64,000 nucleotides of DNA from Bacillota bacterium (GCA_023386345.1 JAEWJT010000015.1:310001-374000), one strand, 5' to 3'. Shown: positions 43,752 to 53,837, counted from the stretch's first letter. A program made the numbers and translations. The notes: generated by a model from the letters alone, not told the origin.

Positions 43752-45587
43752 TTATTTATTTGTAGCGATTATAATTCTAACTCTTTTACCTGCTTTATAT
43801 CCACTGTCTACATATGCTTTCAAGTTATATTTTTCAAGGTTTGAAACAGATGACAATTCTGTCAGATGATAATTTCCATCTGCTTGCAAATATACTTGCA
43901 CATCCTCAGCCAGCATATATTTTTGATTTCCGCTAAGCACAAAGGTTTGAGCAATTGAGTTTATATTATCGCCTGATAGGTTTCTAATACCTGCTATTTG
44001 ACCATTTTCATAGCTAAACATTGCAGGACCTGCATTAATATTGAAAATACTGTTTTGTGTATTTAGTGACATAGATTTTCCATTGATAATATACTGATAA
44101 AAACCTTGAAGAATCATATTGTTATTTTCAACTTTATCTATCTCGTCAGAAGCTGTCACGATACCATATTTCCCTAAATCTCCTGTAACATTGTTTAATA
44201 TTAGCTTGTCAATATAACCTGATGTATTAAGACTATAATATTTTATGTCACTTCCACTAAGAGCTATATTGCTTAATCTTGATGGGTATATAATGCTATA
44301 TTCTCCGTATTGGTTCACATCTAAAATTTTAATATTCTCAGCTAATTTATAATCAGATAAATTAATATTCTTATCAGCTACTCTGCTTATCTTAATATTT
44401 CCATCTCTATATTCTACAGATACCACAGTTCCTACACTTATAGAGCCTAAATATTCATGTTTTCCAGTTGTTCCGTCAGTATATGCAACTAAAATTTCAT
44501 TTTTCAAAGCGCCTTTATCTGTTACAATTTTATTTACAGATATAACAACTCCGGCACTGCTGTTTTCAATTTTAGTAGCAGGTACAACATCCACAACATC
44601 TCCATTCATTCCAAGCAATAGTACAACCGTGTCTCCTATTGAAAACTCACCTGTTGAAGACATCTTATGTGTTGAAATAGAAGAAGATAAATTGTAATTA
44701 TTGCCTGCAACTGTCACTGTAGATGGTGCTGAATTATTTGGCATAGCACTTGTATATGTTCCTACTATTTTTTTAGAGTATGACCATATTGTTTTTAAAT
44801 TTTGATTGTAATATATTACATCATAGTTGCTTATATCAGCTGCTTTAGAATCAATACCGTCTCTATACACAACTGCATCCGATAAGGAAAAAGGTAAGAT
44901 GCTGTTTAAATTACCATTTAATACTACATACGCTTGTGAAAGTTCTTTGTTTAACAAAGCACTATAGTCTATCTCTCCATTTGAGCTTAAAGCGTATCCT
45001 AAGCTAGCTGCATAAACAAGTCCATTTTTTGTTTTGGTATTCATCAGATTGTAGAATAAATTCACACAATCCTTTCTTGAAAGATATTGTCCCTTAACCT
45101 TATCAATATTTTTATCTAGGCCTAATGATTTATACTTTGCTAATTGTGATGTTGGATATGTACCATTAAAATCAGAATTTTCATATCCCAAAAGTCTAAG
45201 CGCTACAGTAGCTGCTTCCTCTAAGCTAATTTTATTTTCCGGCTTAAAAGTTCCGTCAATATATCCAGTAAATAACTTCATGTCTACTGCAAGCTTTACA
45301 AAAGGAGCTGACCATCTATCACGCTTTACATCTTTAAAAACAGAGTAATTAGAGTCTTTATCAACACTATTTTTATAACTTGACGACATGATTATCATTT
45401 TAGTAAATTGCTCTCTGCTTACATTCTGCTCTAAATTCATATTGCCCTTTTCGTCACCAGTCATTATACCTAATATTTTGATTGTATTTTCTACTAACTG
45501 TTGATTATTCGTATCTGCAAATGCTATTACCTGCAATGTCATAGTCAATATTAAACAAAATATTGTAATTCTCTTTATTATTTTCAT
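43752..45587 (-). CDS. Secreted S-layer-homology domain protein of the efflux operon
   Basis: A 611-residue exported protein: signal peptide (1-25, cleavage after AFA), three S-layer homology motifs (about 26-70, 83-145, 146-190; e.g. YIDGTFKPENKISLEEAATV), and about 400 residues of beta-rich repeats with phrases such as IGDTVVLLLGMNGDVVDVV and VGTVVSVEYRDGNIKI, like small OB-type modules. SLH motifs bind pyruvylated cell-wall polymers, so it should stay on the surface. It closes the HlyD-MacB operon (33 bp after the permease) and could be an outer component or a substrate. Confidence 0.85.
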   Translation of the reverse strand: MKIIKRITIFCLILTMTLQVIAFADTNNQQLVENTIKILGIMTGDEKGNMNLEQNVSREQFTKMIIMSSSYKNSVDKDSNYSVFKDVKRDRWSAPFVKLAVDMKLFTGYIDGTFKPENKISLEEAATVALRLLGYENSDFNGTYPTSQLAKYKSLGLDKNIDKVKGQYLSRKDCVNLFYNLMNTKTKNGLVYAASLGYALSSNGEIDYSALLNKELSQAYVVLNGNLNSILPFSLSDAVVYRDGIDSKAADISNYDVIYYNQNLKTIWSYSKKIVGTYTSAMPNNSAPSTVTVAGNNYNLSSSISTHKMSSTGEFSIGDTVVLLLGMNGDVVDVVPATKIENSSAGVVISVNKIVTDKGALKNEILVAYTDGTTGKHEYLGSISVGTVVSVEYRDGNIKISRVADKNINLSDYKLAENIKILDVNQYGEYSIIYPSRLSNIALSGSDIKYYSLNTSGYIDKLILNNVTGDLGKYGIVTASDEIDKVENNNMILQGFYQYIINGKSMSLNTQNSIFNINAGPAMFSYENGQIAGIRNLSGDNINSIAQTFVLSGNQKYMLAEDVQVYLQADGNYHLTELSSVSNLEKYNLKAYVDSGYKAGKRVRIIIATNK

Positions 45588-45620
45588 TTTTATTTGTATT
45601 CCTCCTCTTTTTCTTAAACT

Positions 45621-46820
45621 CTATTCTCTGTGAAGAGCGTCAATCGGATTTAATTTTGCAGCTTTTTTAGCTGGCAGATATCCGAATAAAATTCCTATAG
45701 CAACTGATATGGTAAATGCTCCTATTACAGCAGAAACAGATGGTGTAACTGACATATCAGTTTTAAGAGCCATAACTACAATCTGTGTAGCTATAAAGGA
45801 TAAAAAGTATCCAAACATAATTCCTACAACTCCTCCAATGGCACTTGTAGTTGCTGCCTCTATTACAAACTGTTGCATTATATGTCTTTGCTTAGCTCCC
45901 AAAGCCTTTCTAATACCTATCTCCCTCGTTCTCTCCGACACTGAAACAAGCATTATATTCATTATGCCTATTCCTCCTACAACTAAGGATATCGCCGCTA
46001 TAGAGGCTAAGATTGTTACCATAACATTTAGCATAGTACTCATCGTATCCAAAATTTCAGACATACTTATAATTGAATACAGATTTTCGTTCTTAAATAT
46101 ATCAAAAAACATATCATTAAGAAGCTTTTTAGATGTTGGTATATCTTCCTCAGAAAATACCGAGAAGGAATATGATGTAATTGTCCCCATAAATGACATT
46201 TTAGCTGCATTTGTATATGCTATATGCACTGTATCGCCGCTGCTGCCTTCTTCATTTTCCTCGTCCTTATCCTTTGCTAAAACTCCTACAATTTTATAGG
46301 TATCTCCATTAATTTTTATTGTCTTTCCAAGTGCATCACCCATAAAATAGGTGTTGCTTATATGAGGTCCAACAACGCAAACTTTGTTTCTTTTAAGAAC
46401 ATCAATATATTGGATATATCTTCCAGATTCTAATTTTAATTTCTTCATGTTCATATAATCTTCGCCAATTCCCATTAGTGATGTTCTTGACAAAGACTCA
46501 TTGCCTATCTTAATCTTTGCATTTGCTGTTATAGTTGGTGAAACAGCCTCAAAGTAATCCTTGTTTTCCTCAACAAAGGCATACATATCTTCAACATCCA
46601 CGCTTCTTGAGCTTCCTCGTCCAAATACATTTACATTCAAGATATTTGTACCCATGCTGGCAAAGCTTTGTTTCATATATATTTCCATACCATTTCCTAG
46701 ACCAACAATTAATATAACTGCTCCAACGCCTATGATTATACCCAGCATGGTTAGCAAGGAACGCATCTTACTTGCCATAATGCTTTTTACAGCAAGTCTA
46801 AATGATTGTATAAAGCCCAT
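45621..46820 (-). CDS. macB: MacB-type ABC transporter permease
   Basis: A 399-residue permease with one N-terminal helix, a large external domain (about 45-270) and three C-terminal helices of the FtsX family (GGIGIMNIMLVSVSERTREIGIRKALGA). In MacB-like systems it transmits ATPase motion across the membrane to extrude peptides or drugs. It follows the ATPase gene by 3 bp. Confidence 0.92.
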   Translation of the reverse strand: MGFIQSFRLAVKSIMASKMRSLLTMLGIIIGVGAVILIVGLGNGMEIYMKQSFASMGTNILNVNVFGRGSSRSVDVEDMYAFVEENKDYFEAVSPTITANAKIKIGNESLSRTSLMGIGEDYMNMKKLKLESGRYIQYIDVLKRNKVCVVGPHISNTYFMGDALGKTIKINGDTYKIVGVLAKDKDEENEEGSSGDTVHIAYTNAAKMSFMGTITSYSFSVFSEEDIPTSKKLLNDMFFDIFKNENLYSIISMSEILDTMSTMLNVMVTILASIAAISLVVGGIGIMNIMLVSVSERTREIGIRKALGAKQRHIMQQFVIEAATTSAIGGVVGIMFGYFLSFIATQIVVMALKTDMSVTPSVSAVIGAFTISVAIGILFGYLPAKKAAKLNPIDALHRE

Positions 46821-46823
46821 ATA

Positions 46824-47615
46824 TTATGCCTCCTCTGCGTTTTTGTTAGTACTATTTTCATCAGCATTTATATCTGGAGTAGTTTGGATATCATCTTCTA
46901 AATCTTCGGTAGTTATTAATGCGTCCTTTCCATTTGAAGGTCCATCATACATAATTTTTCCGTCAGCCAGCCTTATTATCCTCTGTGCCTGCTTTGCTAT
47001 AGAATTATCATGAGTTATCAAAACTATAGTATTGCCATCTTGATTTAGGGTTTTTAAAAGTTTAAGTACTTCTCTTCCGGTCTTTGAGTCCAAAGCTCCT
47101 GTCGGCTCATCTGCAAGTATAACTGCTGGCTCTCCAGCTAAGGCTCTAGCCACAGAAACACGCTGCTGCTGTCCTCCGGATAACTGATGAGGAAAATTTT
47201 TAAGCTTATCTGTAAGCCCAACCTTATCCAAGGCTTTTTTTGCTCTTTCCTCTCTCTCTTTCCTGCCCACTCCTGCATACATCAATGATAATTCAACATT
47301 TTCTAAGACATTTATCTTAGACAAGAGATTGTACTGCTGAAATATAAAGCCAAGCTTTCTATTTCGAATTTCAGCCAATTTATTATCATTCATTTGACCT
47401 ACATCCTGCCCTTCAAGAAAATATTCACCGGATGTAGGCACATCCAAGCAGCCTATAATATTCATGCAGGTTGATTTTCCCGAGCCAGACTGCCCTACGA
47501 TTGCAACAAATTCACCTTTATTAATTTTCATTGAGATACCATCGACAGCTCTTACTACCTCGTCACCTGATTGAAATATTTTATATAGATTTTTAAATTC
47601 TATAAGTGCTGTCAT
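46824..47615 (-). CDS. macB: MacB-type ABC transporter ATPase
   Basis: A 263-residue ATPase with Walker A GQSGSGKS, Q-loop FIFQQYNLL, signature LSGGQQQR, Walker B VILADEP and switch histidine THD, of the LolD/MacB branch. The last 40 residues are an acidic tail absent from most relatives. Its start overlaps the stop of the HlyD-like gene by 4 bp (ATGA). Confidence 0.93.
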   Translation of the reverse strand: MTALIEFKNLYKIFQSGDEVVRAVDGISMKINKGEFVAIVGQSGSGKSTCMNIIGCLDVPTSGEYFLEGQDVGQMNDNKLAEIRNRKLGFIFQQYNLLSKINVLENVELSLMYAGVGRKEREERAKKALDKVGLTDKLKNFPHQLSGGQQQRVSVARALAGEPAVILADEPTGALDSKTGREVLKLLKTLNQDGNTIVLITHDNSIAKQAQRIIRLADGKIMYDGPSNGKDALITTEDLEDDIQTTPDINADENSTNKNAEEA

Positions 47616-49375
47616 CGTACTATTTCCCCATCTCTATATTCTGTATAAGTCACTTGCGGCTGATTACCACGAGGTCCCATAAAAATAGCATCCATTGGGT
47701 TAGAAGACCTTGCAACAGGAATTGCTATCTCGTCACCCTCGTTTAATCCCGAAATAATTTCTATATACTCATCGTTACTAATTCCAACCTCTACCTGCAC
47801 ATATTCATATCCTTCAACTGGACTAAGGTTTGAATTATTTAAAGCTCTTGAGTCCTTTGTATTTTCTGTGATTTTTACAGAATTATCTTTATTCATTGGA
47901 TTAGTTTGGTTATTTCCATTGTTATTTGAGCCGTTTTTAGTAGCTGGATTGTCTTGATTAGTTGAACCTTGTTTTTTAACAAGAACTCTATTGCCCCTTG
48001 CAACTGCTGCTATAGGAACTGAAAGAACATCCTTTTTATCCACTACTTGAATACTTGCATCAACGTTCATACCTGGCAGAAGTCCATCGGTTTTATCAAG
48101 TCTTATAGTTACAGGATAAACTGTTACACCATTTGCAGTAATCCCATTTATACTAATTTTTGTAACCTTTCCCTCATAAGTCTTGTTTGGTAAAGCCTCA
48201 GCGCTTATCTTAACATTTTGACCGACGGAAATTTGCGATATGTCGAGTTCGTCAATGTTTAAGGTCATAGTCAAATAAGACAGGTCAAAAATTGTACATA
48301 GGTTTTTCCCTGGTTCAAGCTTATCCCCTAGCTTATAATTTTTTTCAATTATAGTTCCTGATATTGGAGATTTTACTATGTATTGGTCTAAATTCTTATA
48401 CTGATTTTCAAGAGAAAGCTCCATATCCCTTAAATTTATTTGGCTATTTTCTATATTATCTTGAACTTGTGTACTTTCAATTACAGCTATAAGTTGATTT
48501 TCAGAAATAAAATCCCCCTCCTTGACTGCAACTGACTTTATCTCTCCTGCAGCATTAGCCTTAATATTTGTTTCAGATTTATATGCAAAATTCGCACTCT
48601 CAACACAAGCTATATCATCTATAATCGCTGTTGCCTTGTCACTCGGAGAAAGAGCACCAGGATTTTTTACCTCTATACTTACCTTTTTTACTATCTTATA
48701 GCCATTTAATTGTTCTTCAACATTCTTTATTTCTGAAACTTTTCCCTGTATAGTTTCATAGCTTCCCTCAATTGTCAAATTTGCTTTTTGACCAATATAA
48801 AAATTATCAGCATCATCTGAGTTAAAATACAAATCTATTTTCATTGTACTACTGTCTATTATGGAAGCTAAGCTTTGTCCTGCTTGAACCTTATCCCCTT
48901 TTTTTACCATCATGCTTACAAGAGTTCCGCTTTTATCAGCTTTAATGTTTAAATCATTCACGCTATCAAGCAATCTATTGTAGTCTTTCTGCGCCTGTGA
49001 AAGTTTTAATTCTGCCCTTTCAAGACTTGTTTTGGCGTCTGAGCTATTAACCTCATACAAAACTGTGTCTTTATCTATTATATCTCCCTCTTCAAACGCG
49101 GCACTCGTTATTTCGCCTGATATAAGGGCTGTCACCACATATGAGTTAGCAGGCTTTAAGGTACCACTACCTGTCAAATTAACATTAATATCATGCTTAG
49201 AGACTTTTTCAAATAAATAATCAGCGCCACCCATTGTATTATTAGCCCTGCTTGCTCTGTTCATAACAAAATTAACAATGAGTGCAAGTACTATTAAAAT
49301 TACACCTATAACTACAAATTTTTTAATTTTCTTTTTTGGTTTTTTCTTCGTTGGAATTAACTTTTCTTGTTCCAC
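47612..49375 (-). CDS. HlyD/MacA-like periplasmic-adaptor-type protein
   Basis: A 587-residue membrane-fusion-family protein anchored by one N-terminal helix (about 20-40) after a lysine-rich stretch. It contains two biotinyl-lipoyl-like regions (SGTLVSMMVKKGDKVQAG; AAGEIKSVAVKEGDFI), a short coiled coil and beta-barrel domains. It differs from usual MacA-like proteins in having two lipoyl segments and an Asn/Gly-rich linker (about 475-530) before a final beta domain. In a Gram-positive cell it must act between membrane and wall. Confidence 0.87.
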   Translation of the reverse strand: MEQEKLIPTKKKPKKKIKKFVVIGVILIVLALIVNFVMNRASRANNTMGGADYLFEKVSKHDINVNLTGSGTLKPANSYVVTALISGEITSAAFEEGDIIDKDTVLYEVNSSDAKTSLERAELKLSQAQKDYNRLLDSVNDLNIKADKSGTLVSMMVKKGDKVQAGQSLASIIDSSTMKIDLYFNSDDADNFYIGQKANLTIEGSYETIQGKVSEIKNVEEQLNGYKIVKKVSIEVKNPGALSPSDKATAIIDDIACVESANFAYKSETNIKANAAGEIKSVAVKEGDFISENQLIAVIESTQVQDNIENSQINLRDMELSLENQYKNLDQYIVKSPISGTIIEKNYKLGDKLEPGKNLCTIFDLSYLTMTLNIDELDISQISVGQNVKISAEALPNKTYEGKVTKISINGITANGVTVYPVTIRLDKTDGLLPGMNVDASIQVVDKKDVLSVPIAAVARGNRVLVKKQGSTNQDNPATKNGSNNNGNNQTNPMNKDNSVKITENTKDSRALNNSNLSPVEGYEYVQVEVGISNDEYIEIISGLNEGDEIAIPVARSSNPMDAIFMGPRGNQPQVTYTEYRDGEIVR

Positions 49376-49558
49376 TTATTTTCCTCCTATTTAAATTTTA
49401 AATTATGCCATGTGCATTCTCTATACATGCACTAGAAACACATTTCATTATCATTTATTTCTAAGAATAAATACATTATCTTAATCTATACTTAAATTAT
49501 AAGATTAAATTTATTACGATTTTATGAAGATGTTTTAATGTATTAGGTCTATAGTCGA

Positions 49559-49587
49559 ATAGTACACTAAATTCGTATGAATGTCAA
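49559..49587 (-). promoter_or_regulatory. Promoter of the HlyD-MacB-SLH operon
   Basis: Perfect TTGACA (49582-49587), 17-bp spacer and TACTAT (49559-49564) on the minus strand, leaving a leader of about 180 nt. The rest of 49376-49679 shows nothing else that I can support. Confidence 0.7.
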
Positions 49588-49679
49588 TAGAAATTTTATT
49601 AGAAATTTTTGTTGCCAAAAATAAAATATGTTGATATCATTAATGTAATTTACACTCAAAAGAAAGGCTTATTATAAAA

Positions 49680-50303
49680 ATGCCCAAAATAACATTAATT
49701 GAACAGCAGAAAAATAACGAAAATAGATTTAATATTTTTTTAAATAACAGATTTGCTTTTGGCTTAGATGCTTCTATATGCTATAAACATAATCTAAAAA
49801 CAGACATGGAATTGGATGAGTCTTTTATTGAAACCATACTCAAAGCTGAGGAAAAAGATAAGGCTTCAAATTATGCTATGTATTTATTAGCTAAAAAAGA
49901 CAGGACCAAAAATGAAATAATCATTAAGCTAAAAGATAAGGGTTTTGATGAGGAAATTATAAATAGTGTTATGGATAAGCTTGAAGAATATAACTATATA
50001 AATGATGAGGCTTACTGTGAAAGATACATAAATGACAAAACAAAATTTTCTAAATATGGCGTAAATAAAATTAAGTCGAAATTATATGCCAAGGGTGTCG
50101 ATAAAGAAATTATTTCCAAGGAAATAGTCAAAATTGATAATGATTTGGAGTTTGAAAATGCTCTTGTATTAGCACAGAAAAAATTATCATCCATAAAAGA
50201 AAGTGATAAGTATAAAATCAAGGCAAAATTGTCAAACCATCTAATAACAAAGGGCTTTGCTTATGATACTATCAGAAAAGTATTCTCACAACTTGAATTA
50301 TAA
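49680..50303 (+). CDS. recX: RecX-family regulator of RecA
   Basis: A 207-residue basic, all-helical protein with the repeated three-helix units of RecX: YLLAKKDRTKNEIIIKLKDKG, NDEAYCERYINDKTK and a final KGFAYDTIRKVF. RecX caps RecA filaments and limits recombination. The N-terminal 55 residues form the extra beta segment common in Firmicutes homologues. A GAAAGG ribosome site precedes the ATG. Confidence 0.88.
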   Translation: MPKITLIEQQKNNENRFNIFLNNRFAFGLDASICYKHNLKTDMELDESFIETILKAEEKDKASNYAMYLLAKKDRTKNEIIIKLKDKGFDEEIINSVMDKLEEYNYINDEAYCERYINDKTKFSKYGVNKIKSKLYAKGVDKEIISKEIVKIDNDLEFENALVLAQKKLSSIKESDKYKIKAKLSNHLITKGFAYDTIRKVFSQLEL

Positions 50304-50342
50304 TCTAATTTATTGATAGCATCAAACAATTTTATTAATAAA

Positions 50343-50377
50343 TATATCAGAGCTGTAATTATAACAGCTCTGATATA
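50343..50377. terminator. Terminator between recX and the toxin-antitoxin operon
   Basis: A perfect 14-bp stem (50343-50356 with 50364-50377) with a 7-base loop in the gap between convergent genes; likely serves both. Confidence 0.7.
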
Positions 50378-50384
50378 TAGTAGT

Positions 50385-50621
50385 TTATATTTCAAGTTTC
50401 TTTTTTAAATCTTCATGAGAAATATAAGGCTGATATTCTTCCTCACCAACTTTATATAATTTCATTATGTTTTTTTCTTCGTCTGTTGGTTCTTCTTCCT
50501 TGATATTATCCCAAGTATTTTTTTGTATTAATTTGAAATTGCTTTGGATATATTTTAAAATTAGACTAGCTTGTTCTTCTGACATTATATCTAACAATCC
50601 TATAATTTTATCTTTTACCAT
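50385..50621 (-). CDS. Putative antitoxin of a RelE-type pair
   Basis: A 78-residue acidic protein: an N-terminal helical segment (DKIIGLLDIMSEEQASLIL), then an unstructured acidic stretch ending in KKLEI. Length, charge and location 11 bp after a RelE-like gene suggest the antitoxin. I see no certain DNA-binding domain, so the family is not assigned. GGAGGA precedes the ATG. Confidence 0.65.
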   Translation of the reverse strand: MVKDKIIGLLDIMSEEQASLILKYIQSNFKLIQKNTWDNIKEEEPTDEEKNIMKLYKVGEEEYQPYISHEDLKKKLEI

Positions 50622-50632
50622 GATTAATCCTC

Positions 50633-50863
50633 CTATTTATACACTTGACCCCTATTATCTATATCTATTATATCAATAATGACACCTTGTCTGTCAAAAA
50701 TAATCCTGAATGTCCCAACCCTTAATCTATATCCTACCTCACCTTGGAGCTTTATAACATCCCCTATTGGTAATTTTTCTATTGCCATAATTATTCTTTT
50801 ACTTGTTTCTCTAGTCTGTTTTTCTAAAAATTTAATTGCTTTTTTAGAATATGTTATATACAT
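50633..50863 (-). CDS. RelE/ParE-superfamily toxin
   Basis: A 76-residue basic protein with the RelE fold pattern: YSKKAIKFLEKQTRETSKRI helix pair, then LQGEVGYRLRVGTFRIIFD and a final beta strand DIIDIDNRGQVYK. Members cleave mRNA on the ribosome or poison gyrase; this short form is more RelE-like. Toxin precedes antitoxin, opposite to classical relBE order. AAGGGGG precedes the ATG. Confidence 0.82.
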   Translation of the reverse strand: MYITYSKKAIKFLEKQTRETSKRIIMAIEKLPIGDVIKLQGEVGYRLRVGTFRIIFDRQGVIIDIIDIDNRGQVYK

Positions 50864-50984
50864 CTTACCCCCTTTTATACAACTTCATATCAATGCGTAT
50901 TTATATGTATTATATATGTTTTAATAGAATTTATCAATAGAATTTTGTTTTTATGTTAATGGTGTTTAGAATACAAATTAAAAT

Positions 50985-51030
50985 AAAAAATATGTGTAAA
51001 GTCTATAAATTAAATTCTACACATATTTTT
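50985..51030. terminator. Bidirectional terminator before the toxin gene and after the BceB-like gene
   Basis: TATGTGTA and TACACATA (50991-50998 with 51018-51025) with A and T runs outside, 25 bp past the permease stop. Confidence 0.6.
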
Positions 51031-51055
51031 TGGGAGTTTAAAATTTATAATATCA

Positions 51056-53077
51056 CTATTTCACAATTCTATAATAAGTTCTTGCTGTTATTGCATACAC
51101 AATAATGTAAAACACTGTAAATATTAAAATTGATACTAAAGTACATATTGCAAACAAATCAGTATTTATCAAATTAATCAACCTAAGCATTTTTGTTATT
51201 ATAGGGAAAGCAAAGGCAATGTGAATAGCTGTTGTAACTATTGGCAAGAAGAACACTATCAAAACCTGAGAACGAATTGAACTCCTAATTTCTAAATGAC
51301 TCATACCTACCTTTTGCATTATCTCAAAGCGTTCCTTGTCGTCGTAGCCCTCTGATATTTGCTTATAGTACATTATTAGCACAGTAGCCATAATAAATAC
51401 TAAGCCTAGGAATATTCCCAAGAAGAATAAGCCTCCATATATATTATAGAACTCCTTAGTTACCTCTGCTGATGAGCTAATATAAAATGAAAAAACTTTT
51501 TCTTCTTCTGGTCTTGATTTGTCAACAACATTAACAAATAAATCGTTATAAAACGCTTGTTGCTCGTCTATTGACCCTTCTATATCAAATGCAATATAAT
51601 AAAATGGTTTAAAGTCTTCTTCAACACTCTTAGGAGAGTTCTTAGCTTCCTCTGTAAGCAAATTATTTAAGTTCTCCATATTATTAGTAACTATATAGAA
51701 AGTGCTTAGAACGTCTGAACCTGCTCTATCATTAACTACAAAATTTTTAAGATGTTCTTTAATTTTGTATTCATTTTTAAACATTATTATGCTGTTATGA
51801 TTAAAAACGTCTTTGCTTGAATACATAAGAATTTCATCATCTTTTAATACTATATTGCTGTTTGATATTTTATTATAATCTTCAAGAGAGGTAAAATATA
51901 CCTTTCTTAATTCATCTAAATTTTTGAAATTATTAAAATTATGATCAGTTGATAATTTTATTTCATTTCCATTTAGAGTTGCATCAAAATTTACATATTT
52001 ATATCTTAACTCATTAGAAGATTTCATATTGTGTTTGTTTAAAGTTTCACTTATAACTTTATCTACCTCATTGTTAAGCTCTGGGTTATATTCTTGTAAA
52101 TTTATATTTATATTCCTAGGATATCTTTCTCTTATTGCATCCTCCATGCCTATATACAGAGAAATTGTAGAAGAAAGCATGACTAAAACCATAGTTGATA
52201 AAATACATATATTTGCAAGTCCTACTGCATTTTGTTTCATACGATAAATCATACCCGATACACTTATAAAATGCTTTGTTTTATAGTAATAATTTTTATT
52301 CTTTCTAAGAATTTTTAAAATCATTATGCTTCCAGTTGTAAATAATAAGTAAGTTCCTATAATAACCAATATTACAGCAATAAAAAATATAAATAATGTT
52401 GCCGTAGCCATTTTCGCTGTTATAGCTAAATAGTAGCCAATACCTAAACAAATGAATCCAATGATTGACAGAAGCCATTTTGTTTTAGGTTCTTTTTCAC
52501 CTACCTGTCCACCTTTTAATAGCTCTACAGGCTTAGAAAGATGAATTTGTCTTAAATTATTTAACAGTATAAGTGCAAATATCGCTCCAAACAAGCTTAA
52601 TGTTGCAATTATAGTTTCATAGGATATATTAAACCCAAAGTATACATTAAAATCCATCAGTTTAATTAATAGCAAAAGACTAAGCTTTGAAAGAAGAATA
52701 CCAAATGAAATCCCTAAAGCTAAACTTAAAAATGCTATAAATAGTGTTTCATAAAAAATTATTTTAGAAATATGCTTTTTTTCCATACCAAGAATATTGA
52801 ATAAACCAAATTCTTTTTTCCTTCGTTTCATTAAAAAGCTATTTGTATAAATCAAAAATATGACTGCAAATATTGCTATTACCCATGTTCCAAGCATAAG
52901 TAGAGTTTGAGTCATAGCACCTCCGTACATATTTGCAAGACCCTTATCAACAGAAAGAGCGTACATTATAAAGTACATCATGATTGTTCCAATGCAAGTC
53001 AAGATATATGGTACATAGGTTCTATAATTATTTTTAATATTTATAACCGCTAGACGCTGATATAAAAATTTACTCAT
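51056..53077 (-). CDS. BceB-like ABC transporter permease
   Basis: A 673-residue membrane permease with ten predicted helices, two FtsX-like regions, and a large external loop (about 305-530) between helices 7 and 8, as in BceB. Such proteins sense and remove peptide antibiotics from lipid II-cycle intermediates. The ATG at 53077 (MSKFLYQRL) overlaps the ATPase stop codon and is better placed after AGGTGG than the upstream in-frame start. No BceRS two-component genes are adjacent. Confidence 0.88.
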   Translation of the reverse strand: MSKFLYQRLAVINIKNNYRTYVPYILTCIGTIMMYFIMYALSVDKGLANMYGGAMTQTLLMLGTWVIAIFAVIFLIYTNSFLMKRRKKEFGLFNILGMEKKHISKIIFYETLFIAFLSLALGISFGILLSKLSLLLLIKLMDFNVYFGFNISYETIIATLSLFGAIFALILLNNLRQIHLSKPVELLKGGQVGEKEPKTKWLLSIIGFICLGIGYYLAITAKMATATLFIFFIAVILVIIGTYLLFTTGSIMILKILRKNKNYYYKTKHFISVSGMIYRMKQNAVGLANICILSTMVLVMLSSTISLYIGMEDAIRERYPRNININLQEYNPELNNEVDKVISETLNKHNMKSSNELRYKYVNFDATLNGNEIKLSTDHNFNNFKNLDELRKVYFTSLEDYNKISNSNIVLKDDEILMYSSKDVFNHNSIIMFKNEYKIKEHLKNFVVNDRAGSDVLSTFYIVTNNMENLNNLLTEEAKNSPKSVEEDFKPFYYIAFDIEGSIDEQQAFYNDLFVNVVDKSRPEEEKVFSFYISSSAEVTKEFYNIYGGLFFLGIFLGLVFIMATVLIMYYKQISEGYDDKERFEIMQKVGMSHLEIRSSIRSQVLIVFFLPIVTTAIHIAFAFPIITKMLRLINLINTDLFAICTLVSILIFTVFYIIVYAITARTYYRIVK

Positions 53078-53837
53078 TTCTTCCACCACCTGTCGCTATC
53101 ATGGTGAGTGTGTCAGAAATTTTTTGGTACATATCTTCATTGCTCATAGAGCCTTTGTACAGTTGATGGAATACCTCCCCATCTTTAATAAACAATACTC
53201 TTTTAGCATGACTTGCAGCCTTTGTGCTGTGAGTTACCATAAGGATTGTCTGTTCATTTGCATTAATTTTACTAAATATCTTTAATAATTCATCTGTAGC
53301 TTTCGAATCTAATGCACCTGTTGGCTCATCTGCTAAAATTATCTTTGGATTTGTTATAAGAGCTCTTGCAACAGCAGTTCTTTGCTTTTGTCCTCCGGAT
53401 ACCTCATATGGATATTTTGCCAAGATATCAGTTATACCTAAACTCTTAGCTACAGGCTGTAATCTTTCTTTCATCTCTTCGTATGATTTACCCGCTAGAA
53501 CTAATGGTAAAAAGATATTATCCTGAATAGAGAATGTATCAAGCAAATTGAAATCTTGAAAAACAAAGCCCAAATTATCACGGCGAAAAGCAGAGATTTC
53601 TTTCTCTTTTATTGATATTATGCTATTCCCATTTAGCATAACCTCTCCGCTAGTAGGCTTATCAAGTGCAGCTAAAATATTAAGTAAAGTTGTTTTTCCC
53701 GATCCTGATTCCCCCATTATAGCCACATACTCGCCTCTTTCAACAGAAAAGGAAACATTTGACAAAGCCAAAACTTGATTTCCTCCAAAACGTGTAGTGT
53801 ATATTTTCTTTAAATTATTAACCTCTAATAGTGACAT
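53070..53837 (-). CDS. BceA-like ABC transporter ATPase
   Basis: A 255-residue ATPase with Walker A GESGSGKT, Q-loop FVFQDFNLL, signature VSGGQKQR and Walker B IILADEP, closest in pattern to BceA/YxdL. Translation is coupled to the permease by an 8-bp overlap. It probably powers resistance to bacitracin-like or lantibiotic peptides. Confidence 0.9.
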   Translation of the reverse strand: MSLLEVNNLKKIYTTRFGGNQVLALSNVSFSVERGEYVAIMGESGSGKTTLLNILAALDKPTSGEVMLNGNSIISIKEKEISAFRRDNLGFVFQDFNLLDTFSIQDNIFLPLVLAGKSYEEMKERLQPVAKSLGITDILAKYPYEVSGGQKQRTAVARALITNPKIILADEPTGALDSKATDELLKIFSKINANEQTILMVTHSTKAASHAKRVLFIKDGEVFHQLYKGSMSNEDMYQKISDTLTMIATGGGRNE

